From Rhodoferax aquaticus (lineage in GTDB: Bacteria; Pseudomonadota; Gammaproteobacteria; Burkholderiales; Burkholderiaceae_C): a stretch of 64,000 nucleotides of DNA. The notes under the pieces were generated by a model, which was not told where the DNA came from, ran no database searches, and was given only the letters and a program-made list of their open reading frames with translations. Every line of letters starts with the position of its first letter. Within the stretch, counting starts at the first letter, position 1. The position numbers and the translations under genes were made by a program. The stretch is taken from assembly GCF_006974105.1 (NCBI RefSeq), contig NZ_CP036282.1, positions 1,674,001 to 1,738,000 on the forward strand. The letters run 5' to 3'. Positions 18,255-26,540 of this stretch are shown piece by piece.

Positions 18255-19211
18255 ATGCCACATGTTTTAACCATCACGATGAATCCGGCGTTAGACGTAT
18301 CGGCTAGCACCGCCAAGGTAGAGCACACGCGCAAACTGCGTTGCCAACAGGTGCAGCGTCACCCAGGCGGTGGCGGTATCAACGTTGCGCGCGTGCTGCA
18401 CCGCCTAGGGGTGGATTGTGGTGCCTTGTTCCCTGTAGGGGGATCAACGGGCCAGCTACTCACGCAACTCCTTGACGCCGAGGGGGTACCGTGCTGGCCT
18501 GTGCAGGTCGCAGGGCATATTCGCGAGAGTTTTACCGTGCGCGATGAGCACAGTGGGCAAGAGTTTCGCTTTGTACTGCCCGGTCCTGCATTAGGTGAGT
18601 TGGAGCAACAAGCCTGCCTATCGCAATTGCGATCCCTGACCCCTTCGCCCCTGTATGTGGTCGCCAGCGGCAGTTTGCCCCCGGGTGTGCCGGATAGTTT
18701 CTACGCTGAACTTGCCCCCATTGCTGCGCAGATGGGCGCTAAGCTGGTGGTGGATAGCTCGGGCCTCGCCTTGTCTGCGGCGTTGCGTAAAGGGGTCTTT
18801 ATGCTCAAGCCTAGTCTGGGTGAAATGCGCATGCTGGCCTCTGAGCCTTTACCCACGATGGCCGCTGTGGTTGACTGTGCCCAGCGATGGATTGCACTCG
18901 GACGTGTGCAAGTGCTGGCCGTGTCTATGGGCGAAATGGGTGCACTTTTAGTGACTGCACAAGGCGCTTGGTTTGCTCCGCCCTTGAAAGTCAAGGTGGT
19001 CAGCGCGGTAGGGGCGGGTGACAGTTTTGTAGCGGGCATGGTCTCTGCACTTGTTCACAGTGACGATTTGGTGCATGCCTTTAAAATGGGTGTCGCTTGT
19101 GCCAGTGCGGCCTTGGCCCAAGCGGGCACTTCATTATGCGATCCGCCTCAAGTTCAGCGTTTATTTGCCGAGGTACTCTGTATGCAAACCTTGCCCCAAT
19201 ACTCTATTTGA
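18255..19211 (+). CDS. PfkB-family carbohydrate kinase (1-phosphofructokinase / 6-phosphofructokinase II type)
   Basis: A 318-residue sugar-phosphate kinase of the ribokinase fold. It begins MPHVLTITMNPALDVSAS, a pattern shared by PfkB/FruK/LacC enzymes; PGGGGINVARVL is the first PfkB signature and VVSAVGAGDSFVAGM the second, with the catalytic Asp in GAGD. Start ATG at 18255 is at the domain; the frame extends upstream without homology. No PTS genes are nearby, which favours a 6-phosphofructokinase II role, but this cannot be settled from sequence. Confidence 0.85.
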   Translation: MPHVLTITMNPALDVSASTAKVEHTRKLRCQQVQRHPGGGGINVARVLHRLGVDCGALFPVGGSTGQLLTQLLDAEGVPCWPVQVAGHIRESFTVRDEHSGQEFRFVLPGPALGELEQQACLSQLRSLTPSPLYVVASGSLPPGVPDSFYAELAPIAAQMGAKLVVDSSGLALSAALRKGVFMLKPSLGEMRMLASEPLPTMAAVVDCAQRWIALGRVQVLAVSMGEMGALLVTAQGAWFAPPLKVKVVSAVGAGDSFVAGMVSALVHSDDLVHAFKMGVACASAALAQAGTSLCDPPQVQRLFAEVLCMQTLPQYSI

Positions 19212-19341
19212 ATCGGCACCGCCCCTGTTGCCTTGCACTGTTTTTCCGATTTGAGTTTGTAGGATTGCGCTGCTGCCACTACGATGGAGCAGAAGCGAGG
19301 CCATGGGAGGTCTGGGTACGGTGTTTGCTAAACCCTTGTAG

Positions 19342-20622
19342 ATGAAAAAAAACGATTCCAACCTTCTTTCCATTGACCAACTTCGCTTGGGTTTGTTCAT
19401 AGAGCTGGATGTGGGCTGGATGGCACATCCGTTTCCGACTGGGAGTTTCAAGCTCAGTTCGGAAAAGCAGATCGACACCTTACGTGGTTTGGGACTGACG
19501 CATGTCCGTTATGTCCCCGAGAAAAGTGACCTCCTTCCCAGTACCAATGCCAGCACCGAGCGTTTAACCGCCGCTGCCCAAGAGGCCGCTGCGCAGTCGC
19601 TTGCACTTGACGCGAAGCGCCAAGCCCGCCAAGACGCGCTGACCCTCCAAAAACGCAACGCGCAGCAGTGCGAGCGGCGTTTTGCAGAGACCCTTCGTGC
19701 CTATCGCAGTGCCATGGACAAGCTCCTCACCGACCCAAAAGAGGTCGCGGCCCAGTGTGAAGCCGACATCCGTAATTTGGTACACAGCATGCTAGACGGT
19801 GAGTCCGCCATCACGCTGCTGAGCGAAACTGCCGGCGAAAAAACAGCCATGCATGCCGTCAACGTCACCATCATCTCATTGCTGCTTGGCAAAGCCATGG
19901 GGCTGGATGAGGATGAACTGCGCGACTTGGGCATGGCTGCGTTTTTCCATGACATGGGCAAGACCAAATTATTGGATCGCGTGCGCTGGCCGGACGACAG
20001 TTTCACTGGCGCGGAGACCAATCTGTACCAAACCCATGTGGGTTTAGGTGTTCAGATTGGCAAGACCATGGAGTTGTCCAAAAACACCTTGCTGGCGATG
20101 GCACAACACCACGAATGGGTGGATGCCACGGGTTTTCCTATGCGCGCTACCGGCGAAGGCATGACGGTCGCAGGAAAGATTTTGTCATTGGTCAACCGCT
20201 ACGATAACTTGTGCAACCCCAGCAAAGTAGCGAATGCGTTGACGCCCCACGAATCTTTGTCGTGGATATTTGCCCAGCAAAAAACCAAGTTTGACGCCAC
20301 AGCGCTGGCGGCCTTTATTCGCATGATGGGGGTGTATCCACCAGGCTCAGTGATTCAACTCGCTGATGGACGCTATGCCAGCGTGGTGTCCGTCAACTCA
20401 GCACGGCCCCTGAAACCCAAAGTTTTGCTGCATGACATCAATGTACCCAAGCATGAGGCCTTGGCGATTGACCTAGAGCATGCCAGTCACCTCACCATTC
20501 GCCGCAGCGTGCGGCCCGCCACACTGCCCATTGCGGCGCAAGAGTACCTCGCGCCTCGGCAGAGAATTTGCTACTTTTTTGAGCCACTGGTCGACCCGTA
20601 CTTGCAAGGGGCAAAGCCATGA
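19342..20622 (+). CDS. HD-GYP domain protein with N-terminal DUF3391-like domain
   Basis: A 426-residue probable cyclic-di-GMP phosphodiesterase. Residues about 8-60 match the DUF3391-type domain (LSIDQLRLGLFIELDVGW). A helical, Ala/Gln-rich linker precedes the HD-GYP core: HAVNVTIISLLLG, FFHDMGK and HHEWVDATGFP. The metal-binding His/Asp residues are present, but the GYP signature reads GFP and the usual preceding DG is DA, so activity may be altered. It overlaps the next c-di-GMP gene by 4 nt (ATGA). Confidence 0.88.
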   Translation: MKKNDSNLLSIDQLRLGLFIELDVGWMAHPFPTGSFKLSSEKQIDTLRGLGLTHVRYVPEKSDLLPSTNASTERLTAAAQEAAAQSLALDAKRQARQDALTLQKRNAQQCERRFAETLRAYRSAMDKLLTDPKEVAAQCEADIRNLVHSMLDGESAITLLSETAGEKTAMHAVNVTIISLLLGKAMGLDEDELRDLGMAAFFHDMGKTKLLDRVRWPDDSFTGAETNLYQTHVGLGVQIGKTMELSKNTLLAMAQHHEWVDATGFPMRATGEGMTVAGKILSLVNRYDNLCNPSKVANALTPHESLSWIFAQQKTKFDATALAAFIRMMGVYPPGSVIQLADGRYASVVSVNSARPLKPKVLLHDINVPKHEALAIDLEHASHLTIRRSVRPATLPIAAQEYLAPRQRICYFFEPLVDPYLQGAKP

Positions 20623-23036
20623 CCACTGTAATCTGGAGAACGTTTCTTGATGCGCTTTTGGATGCGGCGTGGGTCATTGATCCCAAAACCCTGCGCATCG
20701 TTGCGGCCAATCAGATCGCCGTCGACTTGGTAGGCTTGCCCATTGCGGAGCTGATTGGCAAGCCCATTGTTGAGTTAACGGTTACGCCAGAAGACATGTA
20801 TTTCTGGGAAGACGTGGCTGCGGGCCTCGCAGACAACATCTACAGCGAAAGCTTGTTGCGGCACGTGGACGGCGCAGCCGTTGCGGTGGAGCGGCGGGTG
20901 AGCCGCGTGAGCCTGTCCGCCGATGAGCCCATGTACTTGATGAATGCGCGTGACCTGCGCGAACAGCAGCAAGCCCGGCGAGACTTGGAAGACCGCGCTG
21001 CCGAGTTGGCCGCGACCCTGGAGTCCAGTGCTGACGGTATCTTGGTCACGGACTTGGCGGGCAACGTACGCCACTTCAACCGACGGTTTGCCCTGCTTTG
21101 GCAAGTGCCGGACGAGTTATTGGATGCTCCAACAGGCCAAACTCTACAGGCCCATATGCTGGGCCAGGTGCAAGATGCAGACGACTACACGGCGCGACTT
21201 CAGCAGTTTGCCGATGAACAGCTGCGTGAAGGCTGCGACTTGGTGCACTTGCACAGTGGGCGAATTTTGGAGCGCACCAGCCTGGCCCAATGCAGTCGTG
21301 GCAGAACCATGGGGCGGGTTTTTGCGTTTCGTGATGTGACGCAGCGGGCCATGGTGGAGTCGCGACTGCAACTGGCGGCCAAGGTTTTTGAGTCCAGCAT
21401 GGACGCTATTTTTATTACAGACGCAGCGTTTTCTATTCTCCAGGTCAATCCGCGTTGCGAACGGCTTACTGGGTCTTCGCGCTCGCAGTTGTTGGGGAGC
21501 TCTTCGAGGCAACTGTTTCATGACCCGGCGCAGCCTGACTACTTTGACCAGGTGGAATTGGGTCTTGCTTTCACTGGCAAGTGGACCGGCGAAGTGTGGC
21601 GGATGGCGGGAGAGCAGCCCTGTGCGGTAGAGGTCAACTGGGTTGCTTTGCGTGATGACGCCGGCGAGTTGACCCACACCGTATGTCTATTCCAAGACCT
21701 CACGGAGAAACTCGAGGCCCAAAAGCGCATTGAGACACTGGCCTATACCGATGTGTTGACAGGCTTGCCCAATCGACTGCTGCTCACCCAACGCGTGGAC
21801 CTGGCCATTCGTATGGTGCAGCGCAGTGGTGGTAGTTGTGCGGTGCTGTTTATCAATCTCGATCGTTTTAAGAACATCAACGACTCCTTGGGGCATGCCC
21901 TGGGTGACCGAGTATTGGTAGAGGTGTCCCAGCGCATGCAGCTGTGCCTGCGTGAGGTGGATACCTTGTGCCGTTTGGCGGCCGACGAGTTTGTGGCCTT
22001 TTTGCAAGATGCGACCGCCATGGGGGCTGAGATCGTGACCCGGCGCATCTTGCAAACGGTGGCCCAACCTTTTGAAGTGGATGGCACCAGTTTCTCTCTG
22101 GGTTGCAGCATCGGGATTGCCATGTGCCCAGAAGACGGGCGCACGGTGGATGAGCTCATCCAATGCGCCAACACTGCAATGCACCGGGTCAAGGAGCGAG
22201 GCCGGGGCAACTTCCGCTTCTATCAGCCCCAAATGAATGTGGACTGGTTGTCGCGCATCAAGCTCGACCATGCCATGCGCCAAGGCATGGAACAGCAGCG
22301 GTTTGCGTTGCATTACCAACCACAAGTGTCATTGGCCAGTGGCCATTTATTGGGAGCAGAAGCGCTCCTGCGCTGGGTGGACCCTGAGCTGGGCAACGTC
22401 TCTCCCGCTACCTTTATTCCGTTGGCTGAAGAGTCGGGTTTCATCATCAAGATCGGCAATTGGGTGCTGCAAGAAGCGGTTCGCCAAGCGACACTGTGGC
22501 AGAACAAAGGGATGCCCATCGTGGTCTCCATCAACGTCTCCGCCTTGCAGTTTCAGCAGTCAGACTTTGTGGAGCGTGTGGCCAATTGCTTAAAGGGGGC
22601 ACAACTCGCACCGTCTTTGTTGGAGTTGGAGCTCACAGAATCCATACTGATACGCGACGCCAACGAAAGCCTAGCGCGTTTGCATGCATTGGCGGCCTTG
22701 GGCTTGAGCTTAGCCATTGATGACTTTGGGACGGGCTACTCCAGCCTTGCGTACCTCAAAAAACTACCAATTTCCAAGCTCAAGATTGATCGCGCGTTTG
22801 TCATGGGCTTGCCCAGCGATGAGAGTGACCGTGCCATCGTCAGTGCCACCATTGGCATGGCCCGGGCCTTGAAGTTCGCTGTGGTAGCGGAAGGAGTTGA
22901 AACCCAGGAGCAACGTGACTATCTGCACGAATTGCAATGCGGCTCGTACCAAGGGTTTTTGTGTTCCAAGGGTCTGCCGGCGGCAGAGTTTGAGCAGCTG
23001 GTTTTGCGCTTGCCAACAGCCTTAGTGAGCTCTTGA
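20619..23036 (+). CDS. PAS-PAS-(PAS)-GGDEF-EAL signalling protein
   Basis: An 805-residue soluble sensor. Two or three PAS domains fill residues 1-365 (for example MDAIFITDAAFSILQVNPRCERLTG minus its ends, near residue 265), then a GGDEF domain (about 370-535) and an EAL domain (about 545-800). The GGDEF signature is degenerate (LAADEF), so cyclase activity is unlikely. The EAL domain keeps the catalytic set EALLRW, LTESI, DDFGTGYSSL, KIDRAFV and VVAEGVET, so it should hydrolyse c-di-GMP. Its stop lies about 10 nt from the predicted 3' end of the convergent 6S RNA. Confidence 0.92.
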   Translation: MTTVIWRTFLDALLDAAWVIDPKTLRIVAANQIAVDLVGLPIAELIGKPIVELTVTPEDMYFWEDVAAGLADNIYSESLLRHVDGAAVAVERRVSRVSLSADEPMYLMNARDLREQQQARRDLEDRAAELAATLESSADGILVTDLAGNVRHFNRRFALLWQVPDELLDAPTGQTLQAHMLGQVQDADDYTARLQQFADEQLREGCDLVHLHSGRILERTSLAQCSRGRTMGRVFAFRDVTQRAMVESRLQLAAKVFESSMDAIFITDAAFSILQVNPRCERLTGSSRSQLLGSSSRQLFHDPAQPDYFDQVELGLAFTGKWTGEVWRMAGEQPCAVEVNWVALRDDAGELTHTVCLFQDLTEKLEAQKRIETLAYTDVLTGLPNRLLLTQRVDLAIRMVQRSGGSCAVLFINLDRFKNINDSLGHALGDRVLVEVSQRMQLCLREVDTLCRLAADEFVAFLQDATAMGAEIVTRRILQTVAQPFEVDGTSFSLGCSIGIAMCPEDGRTVDELIQCANTAMHRVKERGRGNFRFYQPQMNVDWLSRIKLDHAMRQGMEQQRFALHYQPQVSLASGHLLGAEALLRWVDPELGNVSPATFIPLAEESGFIIKIGNWVLQEAVRQATLWQNKGMPIVVSINVSALQFQQSDFVERVANCLKGAQLAPSLLELELTESILIRDANESLARLHALAALGLSLAIDDFGTGYSSLAYLKKLPISKLKIDRAFVMGLPSDESDRAIVSATIGMARALKFAVVAEGVETQEQRDYLHELQCGSYQGFLCSKGLPAAEFEQLVLRLPTALVSS

Positions 23037-23044
23037 AGCTTGAA

Positions 23045-23219
23045 TGGGTGTCTGCGAATGCGACCGGACCGGCATCCTGAACCGGGGTTCAGGTGGGCGA
23101 GATCAGCTGACCATTGGGTCCATCTAACGCGAGATGGTCACGCCTGGTCAGAAATGTTTCAAGCCCGGGCTCAATGAGCATTGGTTCAAGAAATATAAAG
23201 CCCAGCGGCACCGCAGACG
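23045..23219 (-). ncRNA. ssrS: Candidate 6S RNA downstream of zapA
   Basis: 6S RNA mimics an open promoter and sequesters sigma-70 RNA polymerase. About 175 nt downstream of zapA on the same strand fold as expected: terminal stem GTCTGCG/CGCAGAC, a central bubble whose 5' side includes ATATTTCTTGAACC, the small 3'-side hairpin CCTGAACC/GGTTCAGG, and a long apical arm CTGACCA/TGGTCAG capped by CCATCT/AGATGG. Placement after zapA matches 6S RNA in many proteobacteria. A TACAAT -10 box lies just upstream (23226-23231). Ends are approximate. Confidence 0.8.
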
Positions 23220-23225
23220 GTGGCT

Positions 23226-23231
23226 ATTGTA
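23226..23231 (-). promoter_or_regulatory. Likely -10 box of the 6S RNA gene
   Basis: TACAAT on the minus strand, 6-7 nt before the predicted 6S 5' end. It lies in the gap just after the zapA stop, which would let 6S RNA be transcribed on its own as well as by read-through. No clear -35 box is visible. Confidence 0.5.
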
Positions 23232-23255
23232 GGGCTTTCGCCCGCCGCGCAGGGC

Positions 23256-23621
23256 TTAAAGAAGGCGACCGTCTTCACCCAAGGCAGCGTCCAAGCGCTC
23301 CAACAAGGAGTGAAGCAAAACATCTGAGTCGCCTACAGGGGCAGAGTGGGGCGTGCTGGGTTCTGGAGCCTGTGGGGCTTTGCCGCTGGCAATGGAGCTA
23401 GGCACTTGCGCGGCAGCCTCGTTTTGGGCTGACAGGTCAAATGCCAGATTCAGCGCTGCCAGCACCGCGATTCGGTCACGCGCACGCACTTTGCCAGCAT
23501 CGCGAATCTTGCACATGGCAGTATCTACGCGCTCTACGGCTTCCAATAGGCGGGCCTCGCCGCCTTCGGGGCAGCCCAGCAAATAACTTTGCCCCAAAAT
23601 TTGAACTTCTAACTGTTTCAT
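23256..23621 (-). CDS. zapA: Cell division protein ZapA
   Basis: ZapA binds and bundles FtsZ filaments at the division ring. The 121-residue protein begins MKQLEVQILGQSYLLGCPEG and has the family core LLEAVERVDTAMCKIRDAG and RIAVLAALNLAFDL, then a Pro/Ser-rich linker and a short C-terminal helix. It overlaps the upstream coiled-coil gene by 4 nt and is followed by the candidate 6S RNA. Confidence 0.9.
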   Translation of the reverse strand: MKQLEVQILGQSYLLGCPEGGEARLLEAVERVDTAMCKIRDAGKVRARDRIAVLAALNLAFDLSAQNEAAAQVPSSIASGKAPQAPEPSTPHSAPVGDSDVLLHSLLERLDAALGEDGRLL

Positions 23622-23842
23622 GGTGTCTTCGCGTGCGCGGCTATGGCCTCTGGCAGTTTTTCCAATAGGGCGTCTACACGCGCTCGTGCGGCAGTAAGCC
23701 TGGACTTGAGCATGTCGCGTTCTTGGGTCAGCGCCTCCACCTGGCTGGCGAGCAAGGCATTGGTGCGCTGAAGCTCCGCGTGGCGCAGCAACAGCCGCTC
23801 TACACGTTCTGCAATTTGGTCGATTTGGGTGTGGTTCGACAT
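23618..23842 (-). CDS. ZapB-like coiled-coil protein (TIGR02449-type)
   Basis: A 74-residue, almost entirely helical protein with heptad-like leucines (IAERVERLLLRHAELQRTN minus ends, then LLASQVEALTQERDMLKSRL). Small coiled-coil proteins of this type are found directly upstream of zapA in beta- and gammaproteobacteria and are presumed to act in division. The stop overlaps the zapA start by 4 nt. Confidence 0.75.
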   Translation of the reverse strand: MSNHTQIDQIAERVERLLLRHAELQRTNALLASQVEALTQERDMLKSRLTAARARVDALLEKLPEAIAAHAKTP

Positions 23843-23891
23843 AAGCTTGGCATTGTAGGGTTAGGCAATCAGGTTTCGCATAAAATCCAAG

Positions 23892-24105
23892 GCGTTGGTG
23901 CTCGCGGTGTGGTTCGCATACCGCAGTTCAACGGGAAGCAGGAGGGAACGCGTTTACACGCCATCCTAACCTGCGCTGCCCCCGCAACGGTAAGTGGACG
24001 AGTTGTTTTTACTCTGCTTTCATCACAGCCACTGAGCATTTTGAACACATGCTTGGGAAGGCGATGAAGGTTGTTCCACCAGCCCGGATACCGGCCAACA
24101 AGGTG
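23892..24105 (+). promoter_or_regulatory. Cobalamin (AdoCbl) riboswitch upstream of cobB/cbiA
   Basis: Conserved cobalamin riboswitch elements appear in order: GGGAAGCAGG, then GGGAAC, the B12-box region GCTGCCCCCGCAACGG followed by TAAGTGG, GCCACTGAGC, CTTGGGAAGGCG and AGCCCGGATACCGGCC. It lies 120 nt upstream of cobB/cbiA on the same strand. It should repress the downstream cob/btu operon when adenosylcobalamin is abundant. A weak TAAAAT at 23881-23886 could be the promoter -10. Confidence 0.92.
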
Positions 24106-24225
24106 GACAGGTGCGCTGCACCCGTTCGTGTCGTTCGTGTTCTGGCGGGAAGGCCAGAGAGAACTTTGCGGTGTTGCGTGCATGAATCCCTGGAGGGGCT
24201 GTGCGCAAGCTGTCGATGATCGCTT

Positions 24226-25689
24226 ATGAGCCCCCAAACGCTGCCTTGCCCTGCGTTACTGATCACGGCCCCGTCTTCTGGACAGGGTAAGACGACGGTT
24301 ACGTCTGCTTTGGCACGCCTGCACACCCGTCAGGGCCGCCGCGTGCGGGTGTTCAAGTGCGGGCCGGATTTTCTGGACCCCTACTGGCACCAGCTGGCCA
24401 GCGGTGCACCGGTGTATCAGCTGGACCTGTGGATGACCGGCGAGGCCGATTGCCGCCAACGCCTATGGCGCGCCGCGCAAGAGGCAGACCTGATTTTGGT
24501 GGAAGGCGTGATGGGGCTTTTTGATGGCGACCCCTGCGCTGCCGATCTGGCTGAGCGCTTTGGTCTTCCGGTCATGGCGGTGATGGACTCTGGCTCCATG
24601 GCAGGCACCTTTGGCGCACTGGCTTACGGCCTGCAAACCTTCCGTCCCGGCTTGCGCTGGGCCGGCGCTTTAGCCAATCGTGTCGCCACCGAACGCCACG
24701 CGGCCATGCTGCAACGCAGCCTGCGCAGCGACAGCCCGTGGCTGGGCGCCGTGATGCGCAATGCCGCCATGAAGCTGCCTGAGCGCCATCTGGGGCTGAC
24801 AGTCGCCAGCGAGGTAGCCGATGCGCAAGCGCGCCTAGACGCCGCAGCTGACGCGATAGCGCAGACCCCATTAGGCCAAATGGGCTTGATAGACCTAAAG
24901 CAATGGTCCGTGGACTTCCACCCACCAGCGGAAGCGCCCAAAGGCGAGGCGACCAAGGGCTTTGCGCAGGTAAAGGAGGAGCCCGCAAAGCGGGCGGGGG
25001 ACACGGAGCAAAGCCCTTGGTCGTCTCACCGTCTTGCTGCGAAAGAACCATCGTTGCAAATCGGCTCGAACTTGATAGGCAAAACTATCGCAGTAGCCAG
25101 AGACGCCGCCTTCTGCTTCATCTACACCGCCAACCTCGACTGCTTGCGCGAACTGGGGGCGGAGCTGGTCTTTTTCTCGCCGCTTACAGACCACACATTG
25201 CCTGCTTGCGATGCGGTGTGGATTCCTGGCGGCTATCCCGAACTGCACGCTGCCACGCTGGCTGCCAATACAAGCATGCGAGATAGCCTTGCCGCCCATG
25301 CACAGGCTGGCAAGCCTGTATGGGCCGAGTGCGGCGGCATGATGGTTTTGTTTGACTCGATCTCCACCACGGACGGCGCGCAGCACCGCCTCTGGGGTTT
25401 GCTGCCCGGTGAAGTCACCATGCACAAACGCCTGTCCGCGCTAGGCCCACAACAACTGAAGCTCACATCCGGCACCCTGCGGGGCCACACCTTCCACTAC
25501 TCCACCAGCAGCAGCCCCTTGGTGCCAGTGGCCCGCACCGCGCGCCCCGACCACGACCCCATGCCCGACGCGGGTGAGGCCCTGTGGCAGCGTGGCTCCG
25601 TGCGGGCCAGCTACTTCCATGCTTGGTTCCCCTCCTGCCCCCAGGCCGTGGTGGAGTTGTTTTCACCTGCCCCAGAGGTGCGCGCATGA
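24226..25689 (+). CDS. cobB: Cobyrinate a,c-diamide synthase (CobB/CbiA)
   Basis: ATP- and glutamine-dependent amidation of carboxylates a and c of (hydrogeno)cobyrinic acid. The 487-residue protein has the N-terminal P-loop-like APSSGQGKTTVTSAL, CGPDFLDPYWH and EGVMGLFDG, and the C-terminal class I glutaminase domain with Cys in WAECGGMM and His in TFHYS. Between the domains, residues about 240-267 are encoded by a palindromic repeat inserted in frame (24946-25027). First gene after the riboswitch. A second amidase for this pathway, CobQ, is at 59720. Confidence 0.94.
   Translation: MSPQTLPCPALLITAPSSGQGKTTVTSALARLHTRQGRRVRVFKCGPDFLDPYWHQLASGAPVYQLDLWMTGEADCRQRLWRAAQEADLILVEGVMGLFDGDPCAADLAERFGLPVMAVMDSGSMAGTFGALAYGLQTFRPGLRWAGALANRVATERHAAMLQRSLRSDSPWLGAVMRNAAMKLPERHLGLTVASEVADAQARLDAAADAIAQTPLGQMGLIDLKQWSVDFHPPAEAPKGEATKGFAQVKEEPAKRAGDTEQSPWSSHRLAAKEPSLQIGSNLIGKTIAVARDAAFCFIYTANLDCLRELGAELVFFSPLTDHTLPACDAVWIPGGYPELHAATLAANTSMRDSLAAHAQAGKPVWAECGGMMVLFDSISTTDGAQHRLWGLLPGEVTMHKRLSALGPQQLKLTSGTLRGHTFHYSTSSSPLVPVARTARPDHDPMPDAGEALWQRGSVRASYFHAWFPSCPQAVVELFSPAPEVRA
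24946..25027 (+). repeat. Variable-arm palindromic element, copy A (in frame inside cobB)
   Basis: Arms at 24946-24965 and 25008-25027 are 20-nt inverted repeats with one mismatch (core GACCAAGGGCTTTGC). They enclose a conserved core containing GCAGGTAAAGGAGGAG, a CCCGC/CGGGC mini-hairpin, and GGGGGACACGGAGCAAAG. The core is nearly identical to copy B, but the outer arms are unrelated to those of copies B, C and D. Read through, it gives the peptide AQVKEEPAKRAGDTEQS. Confidence 0.85.
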
Positions 25690-26540
25690 CGCTTGATCTC
25701 TTGCACTTCGAGTCCGGCCCGCAGCGCATCGTCTGCCTCACAGAAGAGACCACCGAGTGGCTCTACCTCTTGGGTCAAGAGCATCGTATCGTTGGCATCT
25801 CGGGCTACACCGTGCGCCCCCGGCGCGCGCGGGACGAAAAGCCCAAGGTCAGCGCCTTTTTGAGCGCCAAGACCGACAAAATCATGGCGCTCAAGCCCGA
25901 CTGTGTGTTCGGTTTTTCCGACTTGCAGGCCGACATTGCGGCGGATCTGGTCAAACGCGGCGTGCAAGTCACCATCTTCAACCAGCGCAGTGTGGCCGAC
26001 ATTTTTTCCATGCTCTACCAAGTGGCCGCTATGGTCGGCGAGGCAGAGCAGGGCGCCCAGCGCATTGCCGAAATGCAGGCCAGTTTGCGTGCCATGCAGG
26101 CCACAGTGGCCGCCAAGGTGGCCGCCGGCGCACGCCGTCCTAACGTGTTTTTTGAAGAGTGGGACGAGCCCCACATCAGCGCGATCCGCTGGGTGTCTGA
26201 ATTGATGGGCATTGCGGGCGGTGACGATTGCTTTCCTGAGTTGGCGCAAGAGCCCATGGGCAAGCAGCGCATCATTGCCGATGGTGCCACTATCGTGCAG
26301 CGCGCACCCGACATCATTCTGGGCTCTTGGTGCGGCAAGAAATTCAGACCCGAGAAAGTGGCTGCCCGCGAAGGCTGGACTGAAGTACCCGCGGTGAGAG
26401 ACGGGCAGCTGTTTGAAATCAAGTCTGCCGACATTTTGCAACCCGGCCCCGCTGCGCTGACAGACGGCGTGCAGCAGATGCACCGCATCTTTATGCACTG
26501 GATGGACAAGGACGTAGCGTCACAAGGAGGTCGAGCATGA
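25686..26540 (+). CDS. BtuF-like cobalamin-binding protein lacking a signal peptide
   Basis: A 284-residue periplasmic-binding-fold protein of the PF01497 (FecB/BtuF) type: PQRIVCLTEETTEWLYLLGQ, IMALKPDCVFGFSDLQADIA, then the C-terminal lobe with LQPGPAALTDGV. Start ATG at 25686 overlaps the cobB stop by 4 nt (ATGA). Unlike the BtuF at 27268, it has no N-terminal hydrophobic signal and begins directly in the domain, so it is probably cytoplasmic. It lies between two cobalamin synthesis genes, so a corrinoid-binding role is inferred. Confidence 0.8.
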   Translation: MTLDLLHFESGPQRIVCLTEETTEWLYLLGQEHRIVGISGYTVRPRRARDEKPKVSAFLSAKTDKIMALKPDCVFGFSDLQADIAADLVKRGVQVTIFNQRSVADIFSMLYQVAAMVGEAEQGAQRIAEMQASLRAMQATVAAKVAAGARRPNVFFEEWDEPHISAIRWVSELMGIAGGDDCFPELAQEPMGKQRIIADGATIVQRAPDIILGSWCGKKFRPEKVAAREGWTEVPAVRDGQLFEIKSADILQPGPAALTDGVQQMHRIFMHWMDKDVASQGGRA

